A stretch of 64,000 nucleotides of DNA from Photobacterium obscurum (GCF_026191635.1 NZ_JAKRRW010000013.1:62001-126000), one strand, 5' to 3'; counted from the first letter of the stretch, positions 1 to 9,969 are shown. Program-made: numbers and translations. The notes: generated from the letters alone by a model not told the origin.

Positions 1-1353
1 ATTAATCAAGGTTCAGCCGAAGCCGAAGCCGAGTTACAGCAACGCCTTGAGCAGACCACGATGGATGATCTGCTAACCCTGATTTACACCTCGGGAACAA
101 CCGGTACTCCGAAAGGGGTGATGCTGGACTATGCGAATATCGCCTCACAAATTGAAGGCCATGACCAAAACTTGGCACTGGACGAGGGAGACACCTCTCT
201 TTGTTTCCTGCCGTTGTCGCATGTCTTCGAACGCGCCTGGACCTTCTATGTGTTGCATCGTGGTGGCGTGAACTGCTACCTGGCCGATACCAACAAGCTG
301 AAAGAGACCTTGATGGAAGTCAGGCCGAATGTGATGGCGGCTGTTCCTCGGGTATATGAGAAAATCTACTCTGCGGTACACGATAAAGTTTCCCGCGCAC
401 CTTTCCATCGTAAGGTTATTTTTACCTGGGCGGTTAATATGGGCGCGCGGATGGCTCTATGCCATCAACAACAGCGTAAGCCATCGCTACTGTTGACCAA
501 GAGCTACAAGCTTGCGGATAAGCTGGTGCTGTCAAAGCTGCGTATGATCCTCGGTGGTCAGATTAAGTTTATGCCTTGTGGTGGTGCGAAGCTGGATGAG
601 AGTATTGGCCGCTTCTTCCATGCTATTGGTGTCAATGTGAAACTGGGTTATGGGATGACCGAAACCACGGCGACCGTCTCCTGCTGGGATGATAAGTGCT
701 TTAACCCTGACTCTATTGGTATGCCGATGCCGGGGGCTGAAGTGAAAATTGGCGACAATAACGAGATCCTGGTTCGTGGCCCGATGGTAATGCGTGGTTA
801 CTATAAGATGCCGGAAGAAACCGCTAAGAACTTTACAGAAGACGGCTTCCTGAAAACCGGTGATGCGGGTAAATTCGATGAAGACGGTAATCTGTTTATC
901 ACCGACCGTATTAAAGAGCTGATGAAAACATCGGGCGGCAAGTATATTGCGCCGCAGGTGATTGAAGGTGCGATTGGTAAAGATCACTTCATCGAGCAGA
1001 TTGCAGTGATTGCCGATACCCGTAAGTTTGTGTCCGCGTTGATCGTCCCTTGTTTCGAAACACTGGAAGAGCATGCCCGTGAACTGAACATCAAGTATCA
1101 AGATCGCCTCGAGTTGGTGAAACATAGTCAGATCGTTGAGTTGATTGAGAAGCGAGTCGTTGAACTGCAAAAAGATCTGGCTCGTTTTGAGCAGGTGAAG
1201 AAGTTTACGCTGCTGCCAATCGCATTCTCTATGGACAAAGGCGAACTGACCCCGACGCAGAAACTGCGCCGCAAGGTGATTCATGATCGCTACCACCAGG
1301 AAATTGAACGTATGTACGAAGAGAGTCATAAAAAATCTGCCGGTCACCATTAA
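1..1353 (+). CDS. AMP-dependent long-chain acyl-CoA synthetase, 5'-truncated
   Basis: The reading frame is open from the first base, so the gene enters from the left edge; 450 residues are visible and roughly 150 N-terminal ones are missing compared with family members of about 600. The nucleotide-binding motif [10 protein letters not shown] lies near visible residue 31, a YGMTET-type motif near 216, and the C-terminal segment [12 protein letters not shown] is typical of long-chain (FadD15/FAA1-like) enzymes. The family activates fatty acids to acyl-adenylates and then acyl-CoA at the inner face of the membrane. A strong terminator follows, so it is transcribed separately from ilvIH. The subfamily is an inference; substrate chain length cannot be read from the sequence. 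Confidence 0.9.
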   Translation: MNQGSAEAEAELQQRLEQTTMDDLLTLIYTSGTTGTPKGVMLDYANIASQIEGHDQNLALDEGDTSLCFLPLSHVFERAWTFYVLHRGGVNCYLADTNKLKETLMEVRPNVMAAVPRVYEKIYSAVHDKVSRAPFHRKVIFTWAVNMGARMALCHQQQRKPSLLLTKSYKLADKLVLSKLRMILGGQIKFMPCGGAKLDESIGRFFHAIGVNVKLGYGMTETTATVSCWDDKCFNPDSIGMPMPGAEVKIGDNNEILVRGPMVMRGYYKMPEETAKNFTEDGFLKTGDAGKFDEDGNLFITDRIKELMKTSGGKYIAPQVIEGAIGKDHFIEQIAVIADTRKFVSALIVPCFETLEEHARELNIKYQDRLELVKHSQIVELIEKRVVELQKDLARFEQVKKFTLLPIAFSMDKGELTPTQKLRRKVIHDRYHQEIERMYEESHKKSAGHH

Positions 1354-1382
1354 CCGCTGATCCCTCTCTTGCCTCGATGAAA

Positions 1383-1410
1383 ACAAAGGAGCCGTCCGGC
1401 TCCTTTGTCA
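1383..1410 (+). terminator. Rho-independent terminator of the acyl-CoA synthetase gene
   Basis: A perfect 12-bp stem (ACAAAGGAGCCG, then TC, then CGGCTCCTTTGT) begins 30 bases after the stop codon. The T tract is partly inside the stem. Confidence 0.75.
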
Positions 1411-2017
1411 TATTGGATTTCTCTCCGCCGTTACTGAACATGGCGATGCCTAGTTGCCGCCACCATCCTTGCTGTTCTTAGGTTTCCCTGATAGATGAAT
1501 AACCTTAATAGTCATTATTATTTAGGTGATGATCTCTATTGCATAACAAGTCTGCCGAATGAAGAGAGTGCATTTCACTGGGATCTAGATGAAAACCATG
1601 AACTGCCTTTAGGCAATAGACTTAATTGCTAAAAAAGCGTTAAAGTTGTTGCGGGTTACTGCTGCTTGTTATGACTGGCAGCGGCTCACATAGCATGACG
1701 AAACATAATAGATTTCACTTTAGGCTAAAAATAAGCCCTAACTATGTTATATCAGCCCGTATAGCTAATTGATGTGATGTTTTTGGAATTTCTATCCTGC
1801 CACAATATTGAAAGCGGTGGAAAAACCTTATCCGAGCATGATGAAGCTGCTGTGCTACCCATGCTGACCAATTAGCGTGAACACCTTTGCGAATACGTTA
1901 ATAAACACCTTCGTGAATACCTCCCAGTTTACGGTAGTTGGCCAGGTTACAGCAGCCGAGTATATGTCGGAAGAATTAGCTATATGGGGTGATGTACTCG
2001 ACCTGGAGGCAAAAAAT
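1411..2017 (+). promoter_or_regulatory. Intergenic region upstream of ilvIH
   Basis: About 600 bases without a convincing gene. The frame of ilvI stays open upstream to position 1877, but family length and the Shine-Dalgarno put the start at 2018. An imperfect direct repeat (1878-1895 and 1902-1919, 15 of 18 bases identical, containing ACACCTT and GAATAC) lies about 100 bases before ilvI. The region presumably holds the ilvIH promoter and activator sites; in E. coli this operon is controlled by Lrp, but no Lrp site could be assigned here. Confidence 0.4.
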
Positions 2018-3736
2018 ATGGAAATGTTGTCCGGCGCTGACATGATCGTTCGATCGATGATCGATCAAGGCGTAAAACATATCTTCGGATACCCTGGCGG
2101 CTCGGTGCTTGATATTTACGACGCCCTGCATGAGAAAAGCGATATTGAGCATGTTCTCGTCCGTCATGAGCAGGCTGCGGTACATATGGCTGATGGCTAT
2201 GCCCGTGCAACAGGTGAAGTCGGGGTGGTGCTCGTCACTTCCGGTCCTGGTGCGACCAATGCGATTACCGGTATTGCCACGGCATATATGGACTCTATTC
2301 CCATGGTTGTTTTTTCCGGTCAGGTGATGAGTAACCTGATTGGTAATGATGCCTTCCAGGAGTGTGACATGGTGGGTATTTCCCGCCCTGTGGTTAAACA
2401 CAGCTTTTTGGTCAAGCAACCCGAAGATATCCCAGAGATCATCAAAAAAGCTTTCTATATTGCATCCAGTGGCCGTCCTGGCCCTGTGGTTATTGATATC
2501 CCGAAAGATATGCTAAACCCGGCTGAAACCTATCCTTACAAGTATCCTGAGTCTATCGCGATGCGCTCATACAGCCCGACGACTCAGGGGCATAAAGGTC
2601 AGATCAAGCGGGGAGTTAGAGCCTTGCTGGCGGCGAAGAAACCGGTGCTGTATGTTGGCGGGGGCGCCATCATGTCTGATTGCGGTGAGCAGATCCTCAA
2701 GCTGGCCGAGTCCCTGAATATTCCTGTTGTTAATACCCTGATGGGGTTGGGCGCCTTCCCGGGATCGCACCATAACTGCCTGGGTATGTTAGGGATGCAC
2801 GGCACCTATGAAGCCAATATGGCGATGCATAACTCGGATCTGATTTTCGGGATAGGGGTGCGGTTTGATGACCGGACTACCAACAATGTCGAGAAGTACT
2901 GCCCGAATGCCACGATCATGCATATTGATATTGACCCGTCTTCGATATCAAAAACCATTGCGGTCGATATCCCCATCGTCGGTTCGGCCGATACGGTGCT
3001 AAATAGCATGCTTAAGTTACTTGATGAGCAGAGTGGTAGTAATGATCAGCCGGCTATCGATGAGTGGTGGAGCGAAATTGAGTCGTGGCGTGCGCGCAAG
3101 TGCCTGAGCTATGACACTAGCAATGAACGTATCAAACCTCAGGAGGTTATCGAGGTACTGTATAAGCTCACCAACGGCGAGGCCTATGTCGCGTCGGATG
3201 TTGGCCAGCACCAGATGTTTGCGGCGCTGTACTACCCGTTTGATAAGCCGCGTCGCTGGATTAACTCAGGCGGCCTTGGCACCATGGGCTTCGGTCTGCC
3301 TGCCGCCATGGGGGTTAAGTTTGCGCTGCCCGATGCCGAGGTCGTATGTGTGACAGGTGATGGCAGTATCCAGATGAATATCCAGGAACTGTCGACAGCG
3401 CTGCAGTATGATATCCCGGTTAAAATCATCAACCTTAACAACCGCTTCCTGGGAATGGTGAAACAATGGCAGGATATGATTTATCAAGGACGCCACTCTC
3501 ATTCCTACATGGATTCCGTGCCGGACTTTGCTGCAATTGCCGAGGCCTATGGCCATGTCGGGGTTCGTATTTCGGATCCGGCCAAGCTTGAGGGCGAGCT
3601 GGAAAAAGCACTGGCATTGAAAGAGAAGTTGGTATTTATCGATATCAGTGTCGATGAAACCGAGCATGTGTACCCGATGCTGATTCGTGGTGGTTCAATG
3701 AGTGAAATGTGGCTAAGCAAAACGGAGAGAACATAA
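2018..3736 (+). CDS. ilvI: Acetolactate synthase III large subunit
   Basis: Catalyses the TPP- and FAD-dependent condensation of pyruvate with pyruvate or 2-oxobutyrate, the first common step of valine, leucine and isoleucine synthesis. The protein starts [18 protein letters not shown], which aligns end to end with E. coli IlvI; 572 residues against 574. The start is ATG 2018, preceded by TGGAGG at 2004-2009; an in-frame upstream extension was rejected. The TPP-activating glutamate is in VRHEQAAVH (Glu51), and the TPP/Mg motif GDGSIQMN is near residue 446, followed by LNN. The stop overlaps the ilvH start (TAATG), indicating translational coupling of the two subunits. Confidence 0.97.
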   Translation: MEMLSGADMIVRSMIDQGVKHIFGYPGGSVLDIYDALHEKSDIEHVLVRHEQAAVHMADGYARATGEVGVVLVTSGPGATNAITGIATAYMDSIPMVVFSGQVMSNLIGNDAFQECDMVGISRPVVKHSFLVKQPEDIPEIIKKAFYIASSGRPGPVVIDIPKDMLNPAETYPYKYPESIAMRSYSPTTQGHKGQIKRGVRALLAAKKPVLYVGGGAIMSDCGEQILKLAESLNIPVVNTLMGLGAFPGSHHNCLGMLGMHGTYEANMAMHNSDLIFGIGVRFDDRTTNNVEKYCPNATIMHIDIDPSSISKTIAVDIPIVGSADTVLNSMLKLLDEQSGSNDQPAIDEWWSEIESWRARKCLSYDTSNERIKPQEVIEVLYKLTNGEAYVASDVGQHQMFAALYYPFDKPRRWINSGGLGTMGFGLPAAMGVKFALPDAEVVCVTGDGSIQMNIQELSTALQYDIPVKIINLNNRFLGMVKQWQDMIYQGRHSHSYMDSVPDFAAIAEAYGHVGVRISDPAKLEGELEKALALKEKLVFIDISVDETEHVYPMLIRGGSMSEMWLSKTERT

Positions 3737-4233
3737 TGCGCAGGATTGTATCAGTACTACTAGAAAATGAATCGGGCGCATTGTCACGGGTGGTTGGCCT
3801 GTTTTCCCAGCGTGGCTACAATATTGAATCACTGACGGTGGCACCGACGGATGATCCGACGCTATCGCGTTTGAACATTACGACCAATGTTGAAGACGAT
3901 GCCGCTCTTGAGCAAATCGAGAAGCAACTGCATAAGCTGATTGATATTCTCAAGGTGAGCAACGTGACCGAGACCGAGCATGTCGAGCGTGAGCTGATGT
4001 TGGTTAAAGTGAAGGCCAGCGGTTTTGCGCGGGCTGAGGTCAAGCGCACGGCCGATATCTTCCGCGGCCAGATTGTCGATGTAACCACTCAGATCTACAC
4101 GATCCAGTTGGCGGGAACCAGTGACAAGCTGGATGCATTTATCTCGGCTGTGGGTGAGGCCACCGAGATTATTGAGGTGGCCCGTAGTGGCGTGGTGGGC
4201 ATTGCCCGCGGCGAGCGGGCGTTGAAAGCTTAG
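3736..4233 (+). CDS. ilvH: Acetolactate synthase III regulatory subunit
   Basis: Small regulatory subunit that binds IlvI, raises its activity and confers valine feedback inhibition. It has 165 residues; E. coli IlvH has 163. The N-terminal ACT domain (residues 1-75) starts [19 protein letters not shown] and includes the valine-site region RGYNIESLTV. The start at 3736 overlaps the ilvI stop by one base, and GGAGAG lies just upstream inside ilvI; a longer in-frame start at 3709 would overlap ilvI more and lacks family support. A terminator closes the two-gene operon. Confidence 0.96.
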   Translation: MRRIVSVLLENESGALSRVVGLFSQRGYNIESLTVAPTDDPTLSRLNITTNVEDDAALEQIEKQLHKLIDILKVSNVTETEHVERELMLVKVKASGFARAEVKRTADIFRGQIVDVTTQIYTIQLAGTSDKLDAFISAVGEATEIIEVARSGVVGIARGERALKA

Positions 4234-4263
4234 TTTCCGCTCCGAAACTCTCTGATACTAACA

Positions 4264-4302
4264 ACAAGCCCGGCTCAGGGAACCCTGAGTCGGGCTTGTT
4301 TT
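4264..4302 (+). terminator. Terminator of ilvIH
   Basis: A 17-bp stem (arms 4264-4280 and 4283-4299) with one G-T pair and an AA loop is followed by a T-rich stretch, 30 bases after the ilvH stop. Confidence 0.9.
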
Positions 4303-4422
4303 GTTGATGGTTTTTGTGTTGATTTCAGAGTGCAATGGCTCTTGTTATCCTCTTTTCTGCTACAGCCGATCAGCATTGTGGGCAGCGTTAGCCTCGGATA
4401 TTTTGTCCGGAAAGGTGTTTCT

Positions 4423-4442
4423 TATTAGACTAAAGTCTAATA
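4423..4442 (+). promoter_or_regulatory. Perfect 9-bp palindrome, candidate operator
   Basis: TATTAGACT-AA-AGTCTAATA is a perfect inverted repeat with a 2-bp centre and no T tail, so it resembles a dimeric repressor site more than a terminator. It lies about 130 bases upstream of the small ORF at 4574. The binding protein is unknown. Confidence 0.4.
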
Positions 4443-4573
4443 GGTGCCAGAGCTTTCGTTGCACAGCTGTTCTTTTGGTAGGACTTTCTGATGGCCGCTA
4501 TTAGATCAAGGTCTACGTCGCCTGACTGGCACAGCGGGTTGGCGCAGTGGCGCTTGATAGAAGGAGTATGGCG

Positions 4574-4702
4574 ATGGTTAATAAATTTTTGGTTCGGTTG
4601 ACCACCCTAGGCCTATTTTTACTTGGCTTCAACGTCAGCGCGCTTTATTTCCTGCTGGCAGTACTGTTGCTGAACACCCACCATAAAGAGATATTCTGGT
4701 AA
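4574..4702 (+). CDS. Small hydrophobic membrane protein, 42 residues
   Basis: A short ORF with AAGGAG at 4561-4566 and ideal 7-base spacing to ATG 4574. Another in-frame ATG at 4568 is too close to the Shine-Dalgarno. The product begins MVNKFLVRLTTLGLFL, has one long hydrophobic stretch (about residues 10-34, broken only by N20), and ends with a polar tail rich in His, Lys and Trp, so a single-pass inner-membrane miniprotein is likely. No family is recognised. It lies convergent to the GntR regulator and downstream of a palindrome that may control it. Expression and function are inference. Confidence 0.5.
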   Translation: MVNKFLVRLTTLGLFLLGFNVSALYFLLAVLLLNTHHKEIFW

Positions 4703-4746
4703 TTCATTGGCGGAGTATTCAGCAGGCCAGAAGAGGTTGCTTGTAT

Positions 4747-5412
4747 TTAGAGGTAGGTTTTGATCATCTCCATGGCACGTAGGGAGTGATTGCTCAGTAG
4801 GGTAAGTGCTTCTTCATGATTGCGGTTGAGTACGGCCTTCATCATTGCCTCGTGCTCGCCGTTGTCGTGGTAGCGTTCCTCATAGTGGCGGGTTCGGCTT
4901 ACCCAGATATGGCGGTAGCGTTCTATCTGTTCATAGACTTCGCGGTAGAGTCCCAGCATCACGGTGGATTGGCTGCCTTCTAACAGGGAAAGGTGAAACT
5001 GGCTGTGACGCTTTTCCCATTCGTTGAAATCTACATCAACCTCAGCCGGATTAATTCGGCTGAGTTTGTGAAAGCTAGTCAGAATATTGAGCTCCCAGGC
5101 TTCATCGCCATTTTGCATGGCGCGTTCAAGCAGAGCCTGTGATAGAAGTTGATTGGTTTCAAACAGCTCTTCGAGTTCGGTTACCGATACCGGCGCTACC
5201 CAGCAGCCTTTTTGTGGCGCGAAGTTTACGTATTTTTTCCACGATAATTGTACCAGTGCTTCCCGAATGGGAGAGGCACCGACGTCATAACGGGATTTTA
5301 AGTCTGCAACAACAAGCTTTTGTCCCGGAGCAAGTTCACCGAGCAAGATGTCTTGTCGAATCATTTCCATGACTTGGTTGGTCAAAGTAGGACTAGACAC
5401 TGCGTTCCTCAT
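4747..5412 (-). CDS. GntR-family regulator with FCD ligand-binding domain
   Basis: 221 residues. The N-terminal winged helix (about 5-75) has the typical MIRQDILLGELAPGQKL and GASPIREALVQL segments of the FadR/GntR group. The C-terminal all-helical FCD domain (about 85-215) carries the metal/ligand residues expected of the family (for example ERYRH and EHEAMMKA). Such proteins usually repress catabolic genes and respond to small organic acids; the effector here is unknown. ATG 5412 has no clear Shine-Dalgarno, while GTG 5400 has GAGGA five bases upstream, so the true start may be four codons later. It is transcribed alone, in the same direction as pykF, with the pykF terminator between them. 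Confidence 0.85.
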   Translation of the reverse strand: MRNAVSSPTLTNQVMEMIRQDILLGELAPGQKLVVADLKSRYDVGASPIREALVQLSWKKYVNFAPQKGCWVAPVSVTELEELFETNQLLSQALLERAMQNGDEAWELNILTSFHKLSRINPAEVDVDFNEWEKRHSQFHLSLLEGSQSTVMLGLYREVYEQIERYRHIWVSRTRHYEERYHDNGEHEAMMKAVLNRNHEEALTLLSNHSLRAMEMIKTYL

Positions 5413-5687
5413 TTTTTTATTGTTTTAGCCCTAAGCGCTTATCGCTTGAGGGGATATCTGGCTGTAGCTGATGGAGGTTGATTGGTCAAAGAGGCAAGTG
5501 CCGTTCCAATCATTGTCAGAGCGTAGGCTGGCAAGCGAAAACTATACCCTGTGAGAATCATGCTACAACGTGAGTATACGATGGAAAAACTGACGGGGCG
5601 ATAGAGAAACGCGGGTTATGTGAGTCACTACCGTTTAGCAAGAATGATTAAATATGCATTATGATTGGTATGTGGCTGTGAAAAGGC

Positions 5688-5719
5688 AAAAAAAAACGGG
5701 AGCCTTAAGGCTCCCGTTT
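5688..5719 (-). terminator. Terminator of pykF
   Basis: AAACGGGAGCC-TTAA-GGCTCCCGTTT on the minus strand, followed by a run of T, 17 bases after the pykF stop. Confidence 0.92.
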
Positions 5720-5736
5720 GTGATTCAGAATACGTC

Positions 5737-7149
5737 TTATAGTACGTGTACTGAAGCTGTGTTAGTTGTGCCAGAAGGAACTAGCGCGCCAGATACCATA
5801 ACAACGATATCGCCTTTAGCGCCAAGGCCTGTTTCTAGTGCAAGCTCTTTACCACGACCGTAGAATGCGTCAGTGTTTTCGATAGACTCAACAACAACTG
5901 GCGTAACACCTTTAGTTAGTGCTAGCTGAGCAGCAGTCTTGGTGTTAGTTGTAACAGCTAGGATGTTTGCTGTTGGGAAGTACTTACGTACAGAGCGTGC
6001 AGATTTACCAGCTTCTGTAGCAACTACGATTAGTGGAGCGCTTAGCTTCTCTGAAGTATCAACAGCACCTTTACATACCGCTTCAGTGATACGTAGGCGT
6101 GGGCTGTCTAGGCGAGAGCCTAGCTCTGCTTTAAGAGCTGCATCAGTACGCTCACAGATTTGAGCCATGATAGTTACAGCTTCGATTGGGTATTTACCCT
6201 TCGCAGATTCACCTGAAAGCATTACTGCATCAGTACCATCCATGATTGCGTTCGCAACGTCACCCGCTTCTGCACGAGTTGGACGTGGGTTCTTGATCAT
6301 AGAATCAAGCATCTGAGTCGCAGTGATAACGACTTTACGTGCACGGTTACACTTCTCGATCATCATCTTCTGCGCGAAGATAACTTCTTCAACTGGGATC
6401 TCAACACCTAGGTCACCACGAGCAACCATGATACCGTCAGACGCTTCTAGGATAGCGTCGAAGTTATCAACACCTTCCTGGTTTTCGATTTTAGAGATGA
6501 TCTGGATCTTCTCGCCGCCGTTTGCATTTAGTAGCTCACGGATTTCTTTCACGTCTTCAGCTTTACGGATGAAAGAAGCAGCAACGAAGTCAACGCCTTG
6601 CTCACAACCGAATTTAAGGTCAGCTTTGTCTTTTTCTGCTAGTGCAGGAAGTTTTACTGAAACGCCAGGTAGGTTAACACCTTTGTTTTCACCTAGGTCA
6701 CCGTTGTTAAGCACTTTACACTTAACTTCAGTTTCAGTTGTTTCAAGAACTTCCATCTCGATTAGGCCATCATCCACTAGGATAGTGTTGCCTTTCGTAA
6801 GATCTTTAGCGAAGCCAGGGTAAGTTACCGCAACGCGGTCTTGGTTACCGATAACAGAAGTATCTGTAGTGAAAGTGAACTCTTGGCCAGCAACCAGAGA
6901 AAAGTCTTGACCGTTTTCTAGCTTGATAGTACGGATTTCAGGACCTTTAGTATCAAGTAGAACTGCTAGTTGCTTACCAGTTGCAGCCATTACTTCACGC
7001 AGGTTTTCGATACGCTGACCGTGCTCTGCAAAGTCACCGTGCGAGAAGTTAAGACGCATTACGTTCATACCAGCGTTAGCTAGCTTAGTAAGCATTTCAA
7101 CTGATTCTGTTTTAGGTCCAATCGTACATACGATCTTAGTCTTTTTCAT
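5737..7149 (-). CDS. pykF: Pyruvate kinase I
   Basis: Transfers phosphate from phosphoenolpyruvate to ADP, the last step of glycolysis. It has 470 residues, the same length as E. coli PykF, and starts [16 protein letters not shown]. Visible landmarks are the N-terminal [12 protein letters not shown], the catalytic region [10 protein letters not shown] and [12 protein letters not shown], and the C-terminal allosteric domain ending ASVHVL. It is a single-gene unit with its own terminator. Upstream lie about 600 bases holding a sigma-70-like promoter and a strong hairpin, so expression is probably controlled in the leader (see the entry at 7315). Confidence 0.97.
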   Translation of the reverse strand: MKKTKIVCTIGPKTESVEMLTKLANAGMNVMRLNFSHGDFAEHGQRIENLREVMAATGKQLAVLLDTKGPEIRTIKLENGQDFSLVAGQEFTFTTDTSVIGNQDRVAVTYPGFAKDLTKGNTILVDDGLIEMEVLETTETEVKCKVLNNGDLGENKGVNLPGVSVKLPALAEKDKADLKFGCEQGVDFVAASFIRKAEDVKEIRELLNANGGEKIQIISKIENQEGVDNFDAILEASDGIMVARGDLGVEIPVEEVIFAQKMMIEKCNRARKVVITATQMLDSMIKNPRPTRAEAGDVANAIMDGTDAVMLSGESAKGKYPIEAVTIMAQICERTDAALKAELGSRLDSPRLRITEAVCKGAVDTSEKLSAPLIVVATEAGKSARSVRKYFPTANILAVTTNTKTAAQLALTKGVTPVVVESIENTDAFYGRGKELALETGLGAKGDIVVMVSGALVPSGTTNTASVHVL

Positions 7150-7314
7150 TGAGGATTGTCTCCGGACGAACTTTTACCCAAGGGAAATGTGAATCACAGT
7201 GTTATACCTGAAAAACGAGGTGCATTTATGTTGAAATACGCCTACAAAGTGAGGCGCAGATCAAATACCTGCAACTTTTAGTGCTCAGATATAAGTGATA
7301 ATACAAATTTTTTA

Positions 7315-7466
7315 CAAAAATATTGCCTTATGAGAGCATTGGTCTTGCTCTCATAAGGCAGCTCTTGCATACATGTTTTGTTCTTGCCGTCCCTTCCTTG
7401 AAAGATGGTCTCACGTCATCATGACGAAAGTGTGTTGTACTGACATAAAATTGTCTAACAAACAAG
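7315..7466 (-). ncRNA. Putative sRNA or attenuated 5' leader upstream of pykF
   Basis: On the minus strand a promoter (-35 GTGATA at 7496-7501, 17-base spacer, -10 TATAAT at 7473-7478) should start RNA near 7466. About 105 bases downstream is a perfect 15-bp hairpin (TGCCTTATGAGAGCA at 7346-7360 pairing with 7324-7338, loop of 7) followed by ATATTTTTG. That architecture gives either a roughly 150-nt sRNA, or a pykF leader in which termination about 170 bases before the start codon is conditional. A small hairpin CGTCATGATGACG also lies in the leader. Nothing matches an RNA family I recognise. Confidence 0.4.
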
Positions 7467-7472
7467 CTACGG

Positions 7473-7501
7473 ATTATAGCACAGTCTAACTCTTTTATCA
7501 C
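7473..7501 (-). promoter_or_regulatory. Sigma-70-type promoter for the pykF leader/sRNA
   Basis: The -10 is TATAAT (perfect) at 7473-7478 and the -35 is GTGATA (4 of 6) at 7496-7501, with 17-base spacing, reading toward pykF. Confidence 0.5.
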
Positions 7502-7747
7502 CTTGTGATAACGCGCAAACTTTTCATCAGTTCTGCGAAAAGAGGGTGAGATTATCTACTTATTTCACAGATTTTTTTTGTTATGCATCAATAGATGATT
7601 TATTTCTAGCTATGAAATAAATTGAGATGCACTCAGTGTTGATTCGTGTAAACAGTTTGTTTCCTGATGGCCTGTAAACAAGAGGAAAGTTAAGAATATA
7701 GAGGGAAGGTCTTTCGTAGGGGCGGAGCCGTAGGAAAAGTTTAGATC
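7502..7747. other. Intergenic stretch without recognised gene
   Basis: Between the pykF leader promoter and the tRNA terminator. A 60-codon minus-strand frame (7581-7763) runs into the terminator, has no family resemblance and no Shine-Dalgarno, and is not accepted. Nothing else was seen. Confidence 0.4.
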
Positions 7748-7776
7748 TAAAAAAGGCCGCCATTAGGCAGCCTTCT
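7748..7776 (-). terminator. Terminator downstream of tRNA-Ile
   Basis: AAGGCTGCC-TAAT-GGCGGCCTT on the minus strand followed by six T, about 23 bases after the tRNA 3' end. Confidence 0.8.
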
Positions 7777-7798
7777 CGAATTCTTTACCACAAGAGAG

Positions 7799-7874
7799 TG
7801 GTGGCCCCTCCCAGACTTGAACTGGGGACCAAGCGATTATGAGTCGCCTGCTCTAACCACTGAGCTAAGGGGCC
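7799..7874 (-). tRNA. ileX: tRNA-Ile2 (anticodon CAU, lysidine type)
   Basis: The minus-strand cloverleaf begins GGCCCCTTAGCTCAGTGG, has anticodon loop CTCATAA (anticodon CAT), TTCAAGT in the T arm, and an encoded 3' CCA. It is nearly identical to E. coli ileX, the minor isoleucine tRNA whose C34 is modified to lysidine by TilS so that it reads AUA. It is not an initiator or elongator methionine tRNA: the acceptor and D-arm sequences are those of ileX. It is followed by its own terminator and precedes no protein gene. Confidence 0.95.
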
Positions 7875-8018
7875 AATGTGCGGGAAATTATATGGGATGG
7901 TCAGGCGCTTGTCTAGCGAATAAAGTGATTGTTTTGTCTGCTTTTTAAGCAGTTAATGAGATTTTGCGATATCAGAGGGAAAAGCCTAAGGTACTGATAT
8001 TTCTTTATATTGCGAGTA

Positions 8019-8047
8019 ATAAAAAAGCGAGCCATTGGCTCGCTTTT
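8019..8047 (-). terminator. Terminator of the rpsU-yqeY-dnaG-rpoD operon
   Basis: AAAAAAGCGAGCC-ATT-GGCTCGCTTTTTT lies 22 bases beyond the rpoD stop and can act in both directions. Confidence 0.92.
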
Positions 8048-8068
8048 TTGATGCTCTAGCGTTGATGA

Positions 8069-9910
8069 CTATTCATCAAGGAAGCTACGCAATACGTCAG
8101 AGCGGCTTGGGTGACGCAGTTTACGTAGTGCTTTGGCTTCGATCTGACGGATACGCTCACGGGTAACATCGAACTGTTTGCCCACTTCTTCTAGCGTGTG
8201 GTCAGTGTTCATATCGATACCGAAACGCATACGTAGGACTTTCGCCTCACGAGGTGTCAGGCCGGCCAGTACGTCATTGGTCGCACCGCGCAGGTTCGTC
8301 GCCGTGGCTGCATCCATCGGTAGCTGAAGCGTGGTATCTTCAATGAAGTCACCTAGGTGCGAATCTTCGTCGTCACCGATTGGGGTTTCCATTGAGATTG
8401 GCTCTTTGGCAATCTTCAGGACCTTGCGGATTTTGTCTTCCGGCATTTGCATACGCTCTGCCAGTTCTTCCGGCAGTGGCTCACGACCCATCTCCTGAAG
8501 CATCTGGCGAGAGATACGGTTCAGTTTGTTGATGGTTTCGATCATGTGAACAGGGATACGGATAGTACGCGCCTGATCAGCGATTGAACGAGTGATCGCC
8601 TGGCGGATCCACCATGTTGCGTAGGTCGAGAACTTATAACCACGACGGTATTCGAACTTATCTACGGCTTTCATCAGGCCGATGTTACCTTCCTGGATCA
8701 GATCCAGGAACTGCAGACCGCGGTTGGTGTATTTCTTGGCAATTGAAATAACCAGACGTAAGTTTGCTTCAACCATTTCTTTCTTGGCACGGCGCGCTTT
8801 TGCTTCACCAATAGACATGCGACGGCTGATGTCTTTGATGCGTTCGATAGACAGGCCAGTCTCTTCTTCCAGCATACGCAGCTTAAGCGATGAGCGACGA
8901 AGATCTTCTTCGTAGTTCTTTAGACGCTCGGCGTAAGGCTTGCCAGAATTTAGCGCTTCGTCGATCCATTCAGAGGAAGACTCATTACCTGCAAATAAGC
9001 TGACGAAGGTTTTCTTCGGCATCTTACTGTTGTCGACACACATACGCATGATAAGGCGCTCGTTGGTACGAACCTTATCCATTGATTCACGTAGCGAGCT
9101 AACCAGGCGGTCAAATTGTTTCGGGATCAGACGGAATTGCTTGAAGATTTCAGACAACTCTTCAACCGCGACTTCGGTTTTCGCGTCGTGGCGGCCATGA
9201 GTGTTGATCGCTGTTGCCATTTTCTCGTAAGAAAGGCGCAGCTCCATGAATTTTTCACGAGCTAGCTCAGGATCAATACCTGTATCTTCTTCTTCGTCTT
9301 CGCTGTCTTCGTCTTCTTCAAGATCTTTATCTTCATCTTCAAGATCTGTTTCGCTTAGCTCGGAGCCGATATGTGTTGCGGTTGGTGCTGCTGACTCTTC
9401 TTCGTTAGGGTCAACAAAACCAGAAATAATGTCGGTTAGACGAAGCTCATCGGCTTCAACCTTGTCGAACTGCTCAAGCAGGTGAGCGATGGCCGTCGGG
9501 TATTCGGCAACTGAGCACTGAACCTGGTTAATACCATCTTCGATGCGCTTGGCGATATCAATCTCGCCTTCGCGAGTAAGTAGCTCAACGGTACCCATTT
9601 CACGCATATACATGCGCACAGGATCGGTCGTGCGGCCGATCTCGCTTTCTACGCTAGACAGGGCTTGTGCTGCGGCTTCAATTGCGTCTTCGTCCGCATT
9701 ATCTTCAGTCATCATCAATTCATCGGCATCAGGGGCTGTTTCAACCACCTTAATACCCATGTCATTAATCATCTGAATAATGTCTTCCACCTGATCGGAG
9801 TCGACGATGTCTTCCGGCAAGTGGTCATTAACTTCGGCGTAGGTCAGATAGCCTTGTTCTTTGCCCTTAGCGACAAGTAACTTTAGCTGAGACTGCGGAT
9901 TTTGCTCCAT
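8069..9910 (-). CDS. rpoD: RNA polymerase primary sigma factor sigma-70
   Basis: The housekeeping sigma factor, which directs RNA polymerase to -35/-10 promoters. It has 613 residues, as in E. coli, when started at [19 protein letters not shown]; a 19-residue upstream extension in the same frame is not family-like. Region 1.1 is N-terminal, and an acidic linker ([18 protein letters not shown]) lies near residues 190-210. Region 2 contains [15 protein letters not shown], and region 4 ends with the helix-turn-helix [18 protein letters not shown]. It is the last gene of the macromolecular synthesis operon and has a likely additional promoter in the dnaG-rpoD gap. Confidence 0.98.
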   Translation of the reverse strand: MEQNPQSQLKLLVAKGKEQGYLTYAEVNDHLPEDIVDSDQVEDIIQMINDMGIKVVETAPDADELMMTEDNADEDAIEAAAQALSSVESEIGRTTDPVRMYMREMGTVELLTREGEIDIAKRIEDGINQVQCSVAEYPTAIAHLLEQFDKVEADELRLTDIISGFVDPNEEESAAPTATHIGSELSETDLEDEDKDLEEDEDSEDEEEDTGIDPELAREKFMELRLSYEKMATAINTHGRHDAKTEVAVEELSEIFKQFRLIPKQFDRLVSSLRESMDKVRTNERLIMRMCVDNSKMPKKTFVSLFAGNESSSEWIDEALNSGKPYAERLKNYEEDLRRSSLKLRMLEEETGLSIERIKDISRRMSIGEAKARRAKKEMVEANLRLVISIAKKYTNRGLQFLDLIQEGNIGLMKAVDKFEYRRGYKFSTYATWWIRQAITRSIADQARTIRIPVHMIETINKLNRISRQMLQEMGREPLPEELAERMQMPEDKIRKVLKIAKEPISMETPIGDDEDSHLGDFIEDTTLQLPMDAATATNLRGATNDVLAGLTPREAKVLRMRFGIDMNTDHTLEEVGKQFDVTRERIRQIEAKALRKLRHPSRSDVLRSFLDE

Positions 9911-9969
9911 AGACGATATCCAACTTCGGGTCTGAGTGAAAATGTAGTATGCAGAGATGCAAACCAATA

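Noticed and set aside
532-1386. 284-codon minus-strand frame opposite the acyl-CoA synthetase
   Set aside because: It is a shadow of the plus-strand gene, with no family-like motif; codon bias of the plus strand explains it.
1877-2017. In-frame 47-residue extension of IlvI
   Set aside because: Family length, the Shine-Dalgarno at 2004-2009 and the MEMLSGA start favour 2018.
4301-4504. 67-codon frame after the ilvH terminator
   Set aside because: No Shine-Dalgarno, begins in the terminator tail, and no recognisable motif.
7581-7763. 60-codon minus-strand frame near the tRNA terminator
   Set aside because: It starts inside the terminator hairpin and shows no family resemblance.
7799-7874. 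tRNA as a methionine tRNA because of its CAT anticodon
   Set aside because: The body matches ileX (lysidine tRNA-Ile2), not tRNA-Met.
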